A stretch of 64,000 nt of DNA from Phlegmacium glaucopus (GCA_015039465.1 MU130379.1:863270-927269), one strand, 5' to 3'. Shown: positions 12,185-24,574, counted from the first letter of the stretch. Made by a program: numbers and translations. Notes: generated from the letters alone by a model not told the origin.

Positions 12185-14331
12185 CGCAACGATGAGGGTA
12201 CAGGGGAGACTCGGGATAGTCGTCAGCTACACACACAATTGCCACTGACTGAAACGTGTTGTCACTTGTTTACTTCCAATCGACTTTATTCTCAATGGAA
12301 ATATCAATGCCACCATTGTGAGATCAAACCAAGGTTCCTTCAAGGTCCAGTACAGTCGAAATTTAACCCATACCCCTCGGTGGACAGCACAGGGTATGGG
12401 TTATGGAGAGTTATGGCTTTGACGAAACATGCTAAAAATAGATTTGCAAAAAGATTCTGGACTACGGATTCATTCTAAACTATGTTACTGAGACTACTTT
12501 GAATGATAAGACTCATAATGGATTACTGATGGTTACTTCACAAAACTAGAATATTGACAGGGATATGCAGCGGCCGAGGCAAATCAACGAATATTTTGAA
12601 AGAGAATCATCATCGGCTATTTCGAAATCAATGGCCAAATGTCTGTCTTTGGTATTGGGGTCTGAATTTTGTTCGAGTATCGTAGAGGTCGTTGAATTAG
12701 TGGAATGCAGCCGCGTCGTCGACCCCGGGATTTGCAACACATCATGTCGGTACAGTAATTCCTCTAAATGTGGAGCAGTTTCTACCTGACAGATATCCAC
12801 CAAAATTTGGTCTTATAATCATAGTACCTTAGTTAGCTAACAAAGACATCCCAAGGGCAGCAAGGATTGCAATACGGACTGTTGTATTCAATTACAGTGG
12901 CTGTGGTACATATAGTAGCTAAATCACAAAACCTATGTATGTGGTTTGCCTGTGGAGGGGGGGAATATAGCGGTCACTATTACAAATTTACAATCACGAG
13001 TTTTCCAAAGGCTTATTATATACACGGATTAAAACCGTATCTCCACTGCACGATCATCATGGATATCGTTATAGACATGCGGTAGGTTATATGTAGCCGT
13101 TCGCATTGCAAATTCCAGTTATATGAACTATAACAAGCCTTTAACCTTCTTTGTAAAGATTGTTCATGACTTTTGAGCATCACACTGTGCTCTGAGTTTC
13201 GGGCTACCGAGACACCACATACCCAAAGTTCTGTAAGTGATGCAAATTTCGGTTAGCAAGTTGTGCGAGTTTGGCTATTTGACATGGAATACTTCCAATG
13301 ATCGAGCGAGATGTGTCCTCAAGGCCCTTGGAAGCGATGAAACAGTAACCTTCAAGGCTTCAACCACTTATTGCAGCACCGTGAACAATGGGGTTGGAAG
13401 GAACCTTTGAATTCTCCGAGTCATTATTAGTGATGACTTAACTTGAAAGACGCCACACCCTCTGTATAACCATTGGAAAAGCCATACTCAACATCTTTAG
13501 TAGCGTCGTGAAGCACTCGGTGCTTCAAACGTCATTACTCCCTGTCCGCAATGTCAGGAATCAGAAGGGTTTTACCATCACGATATTCAATGCACTCTAT
13601 CCCTTGTTAGAGGGCATGAACTGGAGAGGTATGAAAGGTCCAAGTGCAACTCCCTTAGAATTTGTATCATGAGCCCAGATGATATAACAGGAAAATGGGG
13701 TGACTGTGAGAGACAATTTGCTTGAAATGTCCACGGGAGGAGGGAACTAGGGCCACCAATGATAAGGGGTAGACAGACAGTAAACAAGGACCAGATACGA
13801 AACATCTCTCTAGCCTCGGCTCCAAATATCGACACAGACCTTATAAACAAATGACAAACTAAGCCATGCAAATTTAGCTGATCTTTTGCACATACATACC
13901 ATACATCCTATTTCAAGTTGGCGTCTACTACTGTATTGGCAATTTGGCATCAGCCTGAATATCCAGTGGCTCCGAATCTCAGGTCGTGCCAGTGCAATAA
14001 GTAACTCAACCTAATGTGGCAGCAACAGACACACCTCGTCTCTCTCGTCCAAGATAGATTCCGTGGCCCCAACAAATTTGGCCTCCTAGGTCTACATAAT
14101 CTTAGTCTTCTTTGCTGCTATTGCCCTACCCCACCTCGAAATTCACTGGGCATCTGCAATTTAATCGTATAACCGTCTTGCAGACCGTTCGTTCTTCTTC
14201 AAGGGCCCAACATCGATAGGAGGCTGGCTTGTGTTGGCTATGTTACCTAAATACGACCGTCATGGGTTTAAACCCAGTTGGATCCTTGTCGTTTTCGAGG
14301 CCCCTAGTATCATTCAGATTGTGCGCAACCG
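12185..14331. other. Long region without a convincing gene
   Basis: Just over 2 kb between MED19 and the hAT element. Only short open frames occur. The longest uninterrupted are a minus-strand frame at 12546-12803 and one at 13587-13871; neither shows a domain and both may be chance. The first could be an exon, because a CAG precedes the in-frame VETAPHLEEL segment, but I cannot connect it to anything. Confidence 0.4.
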
Positions 14332-14341
14332 CTGGGAATCT

Positions 14342-14357
14342 TAAGGCTCCAACCGTT
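14342..14357 (+). repeat. Left terminal inverted repeat of the hAT element
   Basis: TAAGGCTCCAACCGTT, matched exactly in inverse orientation 4.5 kb away. Subterminal copies of the AACCGTTT motif follow within 100 bp. Confidence 0.85.
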
Positions 14358-14467
14358 TAGTATATGTTTACCTGCCGGAGGTCAAATATACGGAAACGGT
14401 TGGTTAAACAGTATAACTAGCTATATACCGTTTATTACACAGTATGTACACAGTTGTTTTACTAAGG

Positions 14468-17400
14468 TTATTTTTTCCCGTTATCACCATGCTTCCGTCG
14501 CACCACCTTTCCAGGCATCATGTCAAACAGGCCACTGCGTATCCAGACTTTCGTGAGTAGTGCCATTCTGATGGTATTTTCCTTCAATGAGCTTCGTAGG
14601 TTGGCGCAAATATGTCGGGATTTTGAGAAGACACGTTCGACAGAGACACTTGTTGCTGGAATAGCAAGATAGTCTCGAGCCATGCGAGCGATGGTTGGAA
14701 ATTCGGTAGCATGGGTCTAACAGCAGTATATCAAAGTTAGAATTCAAGAAACAGGGATTTAATATAATGAATTCACCTTCCACCATACAAGTGGGTTCAA
14801 CAACACCTCTTGCGCTGATGGCTCACCATTTGGATGACCGTCTGAGTCTTCTTGCTGCTCCATTGGTGCGGCTTCAAACCTAAAGTACCGATCCAACTCA
14901 TCAGTGAGTTCTTCTTTTGGGGTACGCTTCAAAATTGTAGTGGCTGAGGTGGCAGTGATAGGACGCTGGAAAGAGCATGCGCTTGCGAGGAATGACGGTG
15001 TTCTTGTGGGAGGCTTTGCGGCTGGTTTTGGAGTGACAGTAACCGTGGAGGCTGGTGACGTTGGTGTTTCAAGGTAGGTTTCAGCGATATATTGAAAAAT
15101 GACCTCTGCAGTGCGAATAGCTTCCTCTTGAGTGGCTGAATCTGCAGGATCTACGGTGGCTGCAAACCAGTGGCTGCACAGACATGGGTGTAGGACTGAA
15201 ATGAAATAAATCCAACTTCTGAGTATCGGATCATTAGAACAGAAAATGACTCACTAGTTCCAACAATATACGAATGATGGTCCTTTGCAGGGAAAGAGTA
15301 TTTCACAAGCTTTTCGAGGCCCTTGTCGGCAGCATGCTGTATCTTGAATGACTTGCCCCAGGATGTCGAGATGGTCGTGAGATGTTCCATTTTGTGATAC
15401 AAAGGCAAGACGAATGGGATTGTTGGAATATTGCTTTGCGACATCTGTAGAGTAACCTCGGTGAACGGCTGTGAAACCTGTGTTAGCAAAAGATAGTAAG
15501 AGGGAAGTCGACAACGCACCTCCAGAATATCTGCAATTTCTCCCAAAGTCTTCCATTCGTCCTCACTTAACAATAACGCACGCAGGCCAGGTGTCTTGAA
15601 AACCCAGTCATCGATTGCCTAGAAGAGAATATGAGTCAGCTTTGGAAATAATGAAATAATGAAATTGTCCGAGGCAGACCTCTTGGAGTAACTCAGCTCG
15701 ACGAATCATTGCATGTGTGTAGTTCCAACGTGTACGAACATCCCTGACCACTGCTAAGTACTGCCGTCTGTCTGGGCCGTACTTGGCCATCGCACACTGC
15801 CGAAACTTCTTCCGCCGCTGTGGTGTTGATACAACTTTATTCGTGATATAGCGTAGCTAGTAATGTGAAGCTGAGAATGGTGTAAAACTTCACAGCATAG
15901 TATTTACATACCTTGGACAGCGGACTCTCTGTAGCTTTCAGTTTTTCCTCCTCCTCCATGGTTATGTTCTCTGGCTGAGACTGGCTCTAAGTCGGTGTTG
16001 TCTTCAAATTCCTCGTTGTCCAGCGCAACCTGATCGGGGTCAGCGTCAATGTCAAGATGAAAGGGTTGCTCCTTGTTGAGGGAATAGTAATCTACGTTGT
16101 CAGGATCATCTGCTTCTCCAAGGTCAGCGAGTATAGCCTGGACCACAAGATTGATGACATGGCAGAAGCAGCGAATGTGTAGATTGGGCGACTCAGGTAT
16201 CCCATACTTTGCCAAAAGTATGCGAGCGACGGTTGCAATAATCACATTGTTAACCGAGGCGTTGTCAGTGGAGATGCTGATGCAGTGGAGTAAAGGAGTA
16301 GTAAAGGTCAGCCCGTCATCCCTTAAATAAGTAGCCGATGTGAAACATATCTTATCAAAACCACCAATATTGCAGGCACCATCAGCAAATGCCTTGCCGC
16401 CATACAACCCTTCATGTTCCTTATCCTCTAGCGGCTTGAAATCAATCACGCGCTCAATTATTTCCCAGTCATCATTGACGAAACATGCGATTGTAGAAGC
16501 AAATGTATACACCATTTGCAGTGTGGTCCACGTATCAGTTGCATAGGCAATCTTGGATTTGACCGCCTATAACAGAGAATGAGACTCTGTAAGTGTTTAG
16601 AAACAAAAATACCCACCGCAAATTACAACCTTTCCATGAAGCTCCTCAAAAATGTGCGCTAGCTGGTTGCGGACGGTGGTATCGGAGGGCAGCTGATATG
16701 TGACTTTGAGGTATTTGAAAAGCATTTGAAGGGTTGGTGCTTCTCCAGTTGTCCATGGGAGACTCTCGTCAAATATCCATGCTGAAAATATACATAAGAA
16801 CCCTTTATACGTGGCAACTACTGCCGGATTCAGTTCTCCCTCCTTTAAATATGCCTCCATCATCTCAGCGCTCCGTTTCAAATTAATATGTTCCTCGCTG
16901 GTTGGCTCATCTCTTGTCTTTGTCTTATCAGTCTTGGCGCCTTTGCAATCAGTTACGTGCCCAGCAAGATTTTGGAGCTTTGGTAGCTTTGGTTCCATAT
17001 CAAAGGTGATGTCCATGCCGTCGACAGTCCTTGGGAAGGTGCGTGTACTATTTAACTTGATGTAAGCTTACATTAATGATATATTTTGTGGAATTTAGCA
17101 TACCAAGTACAGAACCGGCACCGGAATTCCCAGCGCTTCTGCCCTGACCTCTCCACGGTGGCAGTTGGTTCATGAAAATGTTGCATACTGGCATTACCAG
17201 GACCACGCCGTGCTGCTTTTACCTTGTCTCTCGCTTCCACATCCCTCAAAGCATTTTTCCCATCCGACTCATCAGAAGAATCAATATCCATATCCTCTTC
17301 ATCGAGAATTCTTTGACGGTGAGCATGAGTTCCAGGTGTTTTCTTGTGGTTCTTTTTTGGAGCTTGGTCGCTAGCCTTGCATTTTCTTTTCTGTTCCCTT

Positions 17401-18682
17401 TTCTCTCACTAACAAAACTTTTAGATTGAATCTCTTAAATATTTATACAAACATCTCCTTACCAGTTCTTGACCACGCTCAGTCTCACTTGTAATCTCTT
17501 CCCCATCGCTGGTATATATGGACTTTGGCACCTCATTATCAAGTGCGTTGCTGCGTTTTGGTGGCCGGTATGTCTTGTCATTTTGATCGTCATCATTGTC
17601 ATTGTTATTCTTGTCAGCAGGGATGGGTGCTGCATCAGAAGGAGAATAGACGAAGTGACCGCGAGCCTGGAGCTTGCTAGCGGATAACAAGAGGACCCTG
17701 GTATATGCTGTGGAATGTCCGATCCAAAACTGCCAAATTTCGGCACTTATGTACGTGCCATTTTTCGGCGGTTCCGTCCGCACTTCGGATCCGACCTACC
17801 TTTTAGACCCATTTCCGTCCGCAATACTGATCAGACATCTACAGGCTTGAGATCCGTCCTCATAGAGGATCGGACATAGAATTTAGGCCAAAATGTACGC
17901 ATAAAATAGAAATGGACTAAAAAACGACTGTAATCAGGTCAGAGTAGGTTCTCCTCGTCCTCGCTATCACTCTCCAGAGCCTCTACAACAGTGTCTGTTG
18001 TGTCTCCCACTGTTCCCGAACAAACCCCTTTCTGGAGCACCTGATCACACAACACCACACAAAGACGCCCTGGGATGAGTTGCACTATTCTAAATTCTAA
18101 ATGGGCTATCGTCATCAAGAGCGACAAAGGGCGCGCCCACCGAGAGGTCTGGTCCAGGGAGGTAGATCATCAGGTGAGATGGGTGATAGAGAAATTTTTG
18201 AGGCTCCCGTCAACAGCCACAAACGTACGCAAATGGGATCGGACCTCGCTACCGACTGGCCATTTATGGACCCAAAATGGATCGGACCTCTGGCCAAATT
18301 TCTCGCTTTCCGTCCGCACAAGGATCGGACATAGGCCGATTTTGGGACCCACTTCCGTCCGCATACGGATCGGACATCTGACAGCATATACCAGGGTCCT
18401 ATAACAAGGCACCATTCTCAACAGCGTCTCCATCAGGCTTTGATGCGTCCTTTGGAATGGCAACTTTAAGTTGAGGGCGTGGCTCTGCCAGTAAAGGTAA
18501 AAATTTGACCGAATCCTTGGAAACTATAGTCTATTGTGCTAACCTTGAGCTTGGTGGGGTTTAGTGGTTGCTTCGACTGTCCTGAAATAAGAGTCAAGGC
18601 CCTGAGCACGATCTGTTGCATTCTGCTTTCGCTTTTGGTCATCAGGTATTATATTTTGGAGGTCAGGGTTGTCCCGAGTCAT
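14468..18682 (-). pseudogene. hAT transposase, interrupted by a nested insertion
   Basis: Starts at ATG 18682 (MTRDNPDLQNIIPDDQKRKQ), then a short intron, then about 28 residues up to GAL, where the nested element enters. The frame resumes at SASKLQARGHFVYSPSDAAP. Downstream are a BED-like zinc-binding region (FRCRFC, then LAGHVTDC across an intron), the RNase H-like core with ISTDNASVNNVI and the CxxH-type CFCHVINLVVQAIL. The C-terminal hAT dimerisation domain is ARDYLAIPATSVSVERVFSK, ending at TAA 14468-14470. Several small introns lie between. Apart from the insertion I found no inactivating change, so it may have been functional until recently. The insertion places a TAG stop at the junction after about 75 residues. 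Confidence 0.85.
17692..18400. mobile_element. Nested 709-bp non-autonomous TIR element (hAT-like MITE)
   Basis: Perfect 20-bp terminal inverted repeats AGGACCCTGGTATATGCTGT (17692-17711; inverse at 18381-18400) are flanked by a perfect 8-bp target duplication ATAACAAG (17684-17691 and 18401-18408). It has no transposase frame. Its interior carries many copies of a GTCCGATCC/GGATCGGACAT motif, often paired with TTCCGTCCGC, on both halves. The 8-bp duplication suggests mobilisation by a hAT transposase, although its termini differ from those of the host hAT element, so another family member probably moved it. Confidence 0.9.
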
Positions 18683-18895
18683 GGCCTTGTAGGATAATGT
18701 TAAGCAAAAGATTGAGGGAAAAGCTTTTAGAATATTAAACTTTTTACCCTCCTGGGTTCTATTACGTTTATAGTCTCAACCATATAAACTATCTATATAC
18801 TGTGTAACTACTGTTTACATGACTTGGGTGATGAGGGGGTACACATAAACATATACATATATGGTATAAACCGTTTAAGATAGTTATATAGCTAG

Positions 18896-18911
18896 AACGG
18901 TTGGAGCCTTA
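18896..18911 (-). repeat. Right terminal inverted repeat of the hAT element
   Basis: AACGGTTGGAGCCTTA, the exact reverse complement of the left end, followed by G and the presumed target duplication CTGGGATT. Confidence 0.85.
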
Positions 18912-18920
18912 GCTGGGATT

Positions 18921-19961
18921 TGGATTCAATGAAAGACCTTATCCCACCTTGCTTAAGTTGTTCTTAGCCTTGAACTCTGAACTCTGGCCCCCCGTCTCCC
19001 ATGATCACATTCTTTAGACTCTCTTAGGCCAATGTTCTGGACCTTACTGAACCATCTGTCACATTACCCTCCATCTGCAAGTTAAAAAATTTGGCGTCAA
19101 AAATCACGCAGATTAGATCAGGCATTCTCGTGCGATCTGCTCATGTCAATACTGCGTTTCGAGCGGAAGGATCGTGGCGTTTGGCGATGGAATCAATTAG
19201 GAATTTCGAGGGGGAGTATTTCTTTGTCAATAACCGAAATTACTAATACGACGGTGTGGTGGCATCAGCGTATTGGCCGATCCTGAAGCAAGAAACGGTC
19301 CCACGTCCTCTGCTCATGCAAACTTGTTGTGGAGCCACCGCGAAGAATGGTTCCAGAAACAGACGACAGAGTCTATCGCTGCTCAACAACCGAAAGAGTC
19401 CGGGTGGAAAAGCTATGCACCAGGTCCAGGTTTAATATCCCTCTCGAAGAGTACTATCAATTTCTTGGCCCGATCACAAGTGGTTCAAGCATCATAGACG
19501 TCGTGTTTGTTAGGGTTCTTTTTTTGGTCTTGGGTCGCTTGGAATTCAGGGAGAACATGATGCGTTTATTTCTTCATCATCTTGTAATTCCTCCTCTCCT
19601 TGTTTTTCTTCTTCTTATCTTGCTCTCAGTTGTTTCGGGAGGCGGCGCCATGTATTGCTTGTACCAATCGTCGACGTCATTGTCGTTCTCATTCTCCCAT
19701 TTTTGTTTGTGCTCCTGAATTGTCATACAAGTCACATTCATAATATGCTTTGAACTTTCGTTTGTCAGAGTTATAGTGTGAAAGTCAGTCACGGAATCGA
19801 CTACTCAGTGAAAGTATTTACTTTATCATCCTAATCTTAGTTAAACCATACGACTGTTATAAATTGCAACATGTAATGTACTCGTGATTAGACTGGTAGG
19901 TTGGATATTTTGATTTCCATGAAATACAATACATAAATTTATAACGCCAAATCGATTTAAT
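18921..19961. other. Gap downstream of the MFS gene
   Basis: About 1 kb right of the hAT element. A plus-strand frame near 19273-19497 begins at TTG, not ATG. A minus-strand frame at 19577-19792, rich in charged residues (EHKQKWENENDNDVDDWYKQY), begins at GTG. Neither shows a recognisable domain. Either could be a remnant exon. Confidence 0.4.
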
Positions 19962-22598
19962 TTACGCTGAACCGCTAGCAGAGTCATTGGACCCATCTGA
20001 CCCATGATTAACAATAATAGCACCCCCTCTCAGATCCTTGCTCACTCTTGATCGTCCTCTCTCAACATCCCGTCCTTCTCTATTCTTTTTCCCTTTCGAT
20101 CGCCATCCAGGCCGGGCTGGATTTCTCACACAAAGCACCATCGCCGACGCACACACCAAGAAAAAAACAGAGATCGCAAAGATAGCTTTAGGAAACTTGG
20201 CAACTGTACCACTATAAACCAAACCATAAATCATAGGCTATAAAAAAAAAGACGCAGACCATCATCAACCTAATCTCAATTTCATGGAAAGAAAACTCAC
20301 ACCAAGGATCATCTGCCCAACAGCTTGCAACACCGCGAATGCACCAAAAAGAGCCCCAGCCCCTTCCTTCGTATATCCTACTATACTCGCATCCACATCC
20401 GCACTAGTACTCTGCAATGCCCTAACCTGCAACATACACAAAGCCAAACTGTGAACAACAGGTACTATTCCACTTCCCATAGCACTCAAGGAAGAAGCGA
20501 CCACGAACATAGCTTCACTCTTTTCATAGCTCATTTGGCCGTCGGCAGTTTGAATGAGAGACATGTGATTTCCGAGGTTGTTGACATTGAGTACGGGTGC
20601 AGGGAATAGAATGACTAGAGTATAGGAAAGGATGTCGATCATTAATGAGAACCGAGCTAGGAGCAGGTCGAAGCTTATTTCTTGGTCTAGTTGGGCTCGT
20701 GTTAGTTTAGGTTGCTTGCCCTCCTGGAGAGGCTGCTGCTGCTGAGGTTGGTGAACCATGATGGAGGTGCGTTTGTATTTGTTACTGCTTTTAGTTGATT
20801 TGCTCAAAGCAGGTGGTTTGCCCTTTCCTTTCTGATCGCTAAGCGGGGGTGGCTTGGGCTTGAAGAAAGAGATAATCGCTAGAATGTAGCATAAGAATCG
20901 AGAATATAAAATCTATAAACAACGCACTGGGTAACAGGAACAACAAAAACATAGCCCTCGAACCTCCCATCAACGATATATAGTAACTCAACTGTTCAGC
21001 ACCCCATTCATAGGTGTGCTGCGCATATAGATACTTGATTTGATATATTCCCTAACGAAAGAAGTGGTATTAGCAACAATATCCCAACGGTTCAAAAGGA
21101 GATAATTCGCAAAAAGCACTCACAGTGGAAAGCATATGAGCAAATAGCGCCACTGCCAACAAGGTCAAGCTCCAATCGCGTCTCTTCCTTCCTAAACTGG
21201 AAGAGTCAAGGACGACGACAGGCAAAAATACCGCCAGAGGGCTTAAAAAACGGCTGATTGCGCCGGTGCATCCTGATCTTTCTCTTTCTTCCTGCCTTGG
21301 TCGATTTGCCTCCTCAACGGTATCTTCTTCGTCAGTGATTGAGCTATCCGGTACGCCAGAAGATAAAGTCAAAGCTCTCTCTCTCCCCTTGCCTTTCTTC
21401 CCTGAGGTTGCACCCGTCTTCTGATATGCAACCATAGCCCGCTCCCTCTTCTCTTTATTCAACGACTCGGGGAGTACGAATGCCATCAACAGGAAATTGA
21501 TGAACGAACAGAGAATAACGACCAAAAAGACTGAAGTGACGGTTTGTCTTCCTGGCGTCAAAGGACCCCCAAGCCATTTCATGGGGTGAAGGATTAACCA
21601 ACCTGCGATTGCGGGGCCTAGGCAGAAGCCAAGAGCAAATACCCCTGTGAATCGAGAAAATATTTTGGCTCGTGACCCACTGGAGGTACAATCACTCAGG
21701 TAAGCGGATGTGGCTGCCTGAACTGTCAAGTGGCTACCCAGTAAACCTTCGGTGATAGGTGAGACTAGAAGGAAATTATGACCATGCTTTGAAAGTGGAG
21801 AAGAGGGGGTAGAAACGAGGATAAACATTAGATCACTGGAACATGTCGTAAGATAAGACAAGGTAAAAAGAAGAAGGCGCCTACGTGAGGAATAATCCCA
21901 AGGTTGAGAGTGCGAGCACCCTTGTCCTTCCATGACGCTCCCCAAAATGGCCCCACCAGCTAGTGGTGAGTGCGGATAATAGACCCGTACCGGTAATCAT
22001 TATCGTTTGCAAACGTGCTGCACCTGCTTGGACTGCGGGATCAGACAGACATTGCGCGGAAGGAACGCGGCGGGGATCTTCTGTGTCATCGGAGTTGGAG
22101 TCCGTTCCGGCGTCGACTTGATAATTAGGATTTGGGACCCCGCGCTCAGGTAAAAACGTGTATGAATGAATATGTGGCCCTAGAGGATCCACAGAGGCAA
22201 ACAAAGGAATGTTGACGATATTAGGAGAGGAAGATAAATTGGAGATGGTAGATTGTGTATGATTCCATTGGTGGTGGCCATACAAATTGTTACATGACAG
22301 TTGGGTGAAGACCTCCAGGCGGGGCGCCAATGACATACCCCGCTATGAGGAAGAGATAGGGTCAAAAGGTATCTCTGGGCGACTTATACAACGATTTACC
22401 ACTAACGAGGTAGTTATGGCGAAAGGCACCAGCCTAATTAGATTAAACCAGATTATTAGGGCGCAGTTTCACTCAATCGTGAAGGCAGATATCTTACCAT
22501 AAAGGTCTAGCACGATAGAAAGGCTTTTTCGGAGGCTTGTTAATGAGAAGTGGTGTCGACTCGTCGTGTGTTGATTCGACAGCCTGTGAAGTAGCCAT
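19962..22598 (-). CDS. MFS (major facilitator superfamily) transporter
   Basis: Start ATG 22598 (MATSQAVESTHDESTPLLIN), a typical acidic TPLL cytosolic head. Exons then read LVPFAITTSLV (TM1), RGMSLAPRLEVFTQLSCN, MITGTGLLSALTTSWWGHFGERHGRTRVLALS and SDLMFILVSTP. The motif-C-like GVFALGFCLGPAIAGWLI and the helix VFLVVILCSFINFLLMAFVL precede a long charged loop (about 100 residues, with KKGKGRERAL). The second half includes SRAMFLLFLLPSA, ISFDLLLARFSLMIDILSYTLVILF, GSGIVPVVHSLALCM and EGAGALFGAFAVLQAVGQMILG. It ends with AIFAISVFFLVCASAMVLCV and a basic tail. The pattern fits the DHA1/tetracycline-resistance-like group of fungal MFS proteins; the substrate is unknown. At least five introns are present and the reading stays open across all those traced. 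Confidence 0.85.
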
Positions 22599-22949
22599 GC
22601 CTGTCTATGAGGATGAAAAGGGAGTGACGGGGAGGGGTATATCGGTGTGAATGTGAGGGTGGCTTGTGGCCAGGATGTATACTGCAAGGCCAGCTGCAGA
22701 TTTTTGTAGCTGAGTCATATGAGTGCGAAATCTAAGAATGGGTCGTCTGACATGTGTTCGAGTAACCCGGAAATAGCACTGTCAGAGATAAGCTCGTACC
22801 AGCTACCACGTGTTGACATTGATTATCTTGTAAACCCAATATGAATCTGATTCGTATTTACAACAGGAAAGGTAGAATTCGTCCTAAACTACACAAACAG
22901 CTTCCCTACGGTACATACACAAGAATGGTAAGAGTGCCTAAAGAAGGAT

Positions 22950-24574
22950 CGAGGAGATCATGGTACTATTGACATTGTGAGGCTCGGTGGATTGGAAGTA
23001 CTAAATACAAGTTCTGATTAGAACGAGATCCAGCAGCCCGCCAAAGAGCACCTAATAAATTCTCTTTGGTAACAAGAATTCATATCGATCCAAACACCTG
23101 ATTCTTGCATGGCACTTTGAACAGCACTCTACAAACCGAGTCGGAGTTAGTACAAATCTCTCGTAATAAGCCTTTAAGGTTGTTTTGTAGTGCTCTGCAC
23201 TGATGCTGGATGAAATACAAGTAGGAGGGGTTTCAGAGTCGAGATACTGCGGAGATAAGTACATTTTAGTAGGTGTCTATCTCTTGTAGTAGTGACGATG
23301 ACATATCGATTGCGACATTGTTAGAAGGATCTTTGATGCCAGCATGATATGATGTTGTAATAGTTGTATACACGATAAAGCCAGACTTAAAGAGGATAAT
23401 AAACGTGCTTCAAGCACCGGCCGGTGCAAGCTAATCAATAGATCAATAGAACTGAAATTGGGCAATCTTACAGGTTCCTACCAATTCGGCGGACAAGTGC
23501 ATCCAACCTGTAATTTAGACATGAACTGAGGCTGCAGAAAGCGTAACAATCGATTCCGGATACGGGTTTGGAAGCTGAAGAAAGCGCCATTAGTTTTTGC
23601 ACATAACATGAAGAAAAAGGGCTTACACAGAAGTGCTATTGTTAACAGCAATCATATAGTTACGTGCTCGATCCATGACATCAGAATCTCAAGGTTTCAC
23701 AAAGAGGACGGAATCCCACGGCTTATGAGAACAAAGGGCTATGATCTGCTATGATGTAGCTGACAATCTAATTTAAGATAACGACAAGTGAGAAATTGCC
23801 ATGAATAGATGTGCAGCTGGCACCAGTACTTACCGCCTTCAAACTACTGAATTAAATGGACCTCTGATGCCGGCTTCTGGAGGTCTCATACGTTCTTGTA
23901 AGAACATGGAAAGCATTGAATCCCTCCTGGAAGAAGAAATCGATCGAGTTAAATAGATAGGAGTCAGCAACGCCTTTATTTTACAAGAAGTTTCATGTCT
24001 ACATACTTACCTGGGGCTGGTCAATGTGTAATCAGTCCCAATTTGCAATATGGAAATAGGTTTGGACCTTACTGCCAAATTCGGCATCTGACTTGTTAAT
24101 ACCGAAGAACTTGAATTTGGTGCATATGCCAGAGTAGACAGAGGAATCTAGTGCAGAAGATGTAGAAGTTCCAGTGCCTCCGGTATAAACAGTCCTAGTA
24201 AGCGCAGCAGTAGTCGTGGCGATCGAACGGCTAGACGCGGGTAGGTACTGAAAATAGTCCGTCTCACGACAGTCATATAAATATTTAGTATCTAGGTTTG
24301 AAGGAGATAGTCTGAGAGTGTACCAGGAACAAGTAGGACCGACGGCGCGGGAGGGTGACTAAACCAGGTAGATCCCGTGTAATTCACACCTGACGGGGAA
24401 ACAATACAGGGAAAATCTCCAACTCATATATGGATAAATGGGACTTACGCCACATTGCCCATAAATTGCAACCTGAAGCACATATCGGCTTTGTAACACC
24501 GCAAGGATGGCCAGAGAGGCAAATGGAAAGAATTCCCTTCTTTTTGATGGGGTAGGAGCATTCTTCATACTCAT
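22950..24574 (-). pseudogene. Decayed CBM1-GH5 (subfamily 5-like) endoglucanase
   Basis: On the minus strand from ATG 24574 the order of a secreted cellulase survives in pieces spread over frames. There is a hydrophobic leader (FASLAILAVLQSRYV), the start of a CBM1 cellulose-binding module (QVAIYGQCG, NYTGST, GPTCS) and a Ser/Thr linker (ATTTAALTRTVYTGGTGTST). The GH5 opening is FKFFGINKSDAEFG, followed by IGTDYTLTSP, SSIDFFFQEGFNAF and FLQERMRPPEAGIRGPFNS. Further pieces are IVSYI, DPSNNVAIDM, YLDSETPPTCISSSI, SAVQSAMQESGVWI, ALWRAAG and FQSTEPHN. These match the fungal GH5_5 layout in order, but frames shift repeatedly and stop codons intervene. The neighbourhood of both catalytic glutamates is eroded. 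An intact enzyme would cut internal beta-1,4-glucan bonds outside the cell. Confidence 0.85.

Larger units (their letters stand above)
14340..18912 (-). mobile_element. hAT-superfamily DNA transposon
   Basis: A 4.57-kb element bounded by perfect 16-bp terminal inverted repeats (TAAGGCTCCAACCGTT at 14342-14357; reverse complement at 18896-18911). The flanks CTGGGAAT (14332-14339) and CTGGGATT (18913-18920) look like an 8-bp target duplication with one change, the size expected for hAT. Inside both ends, short motifs such as AACGGTTGG, TAGCTATAT and AACCGTTT recur in inverted orientation, as subterminal transposase-binding sites do in this superfamily. It carries one minus-strand transposase gene and a nested 709-bp element. 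Exact outer boundaries could differ by 1-2 bp. Confidence 0.85.

Noticed and set aside
19273..19497. Plus-strand open frame right of the hAT element
   Set aside because: It begins with TTG rather than ATG, has no domain, and no splice sites link it to other exons.
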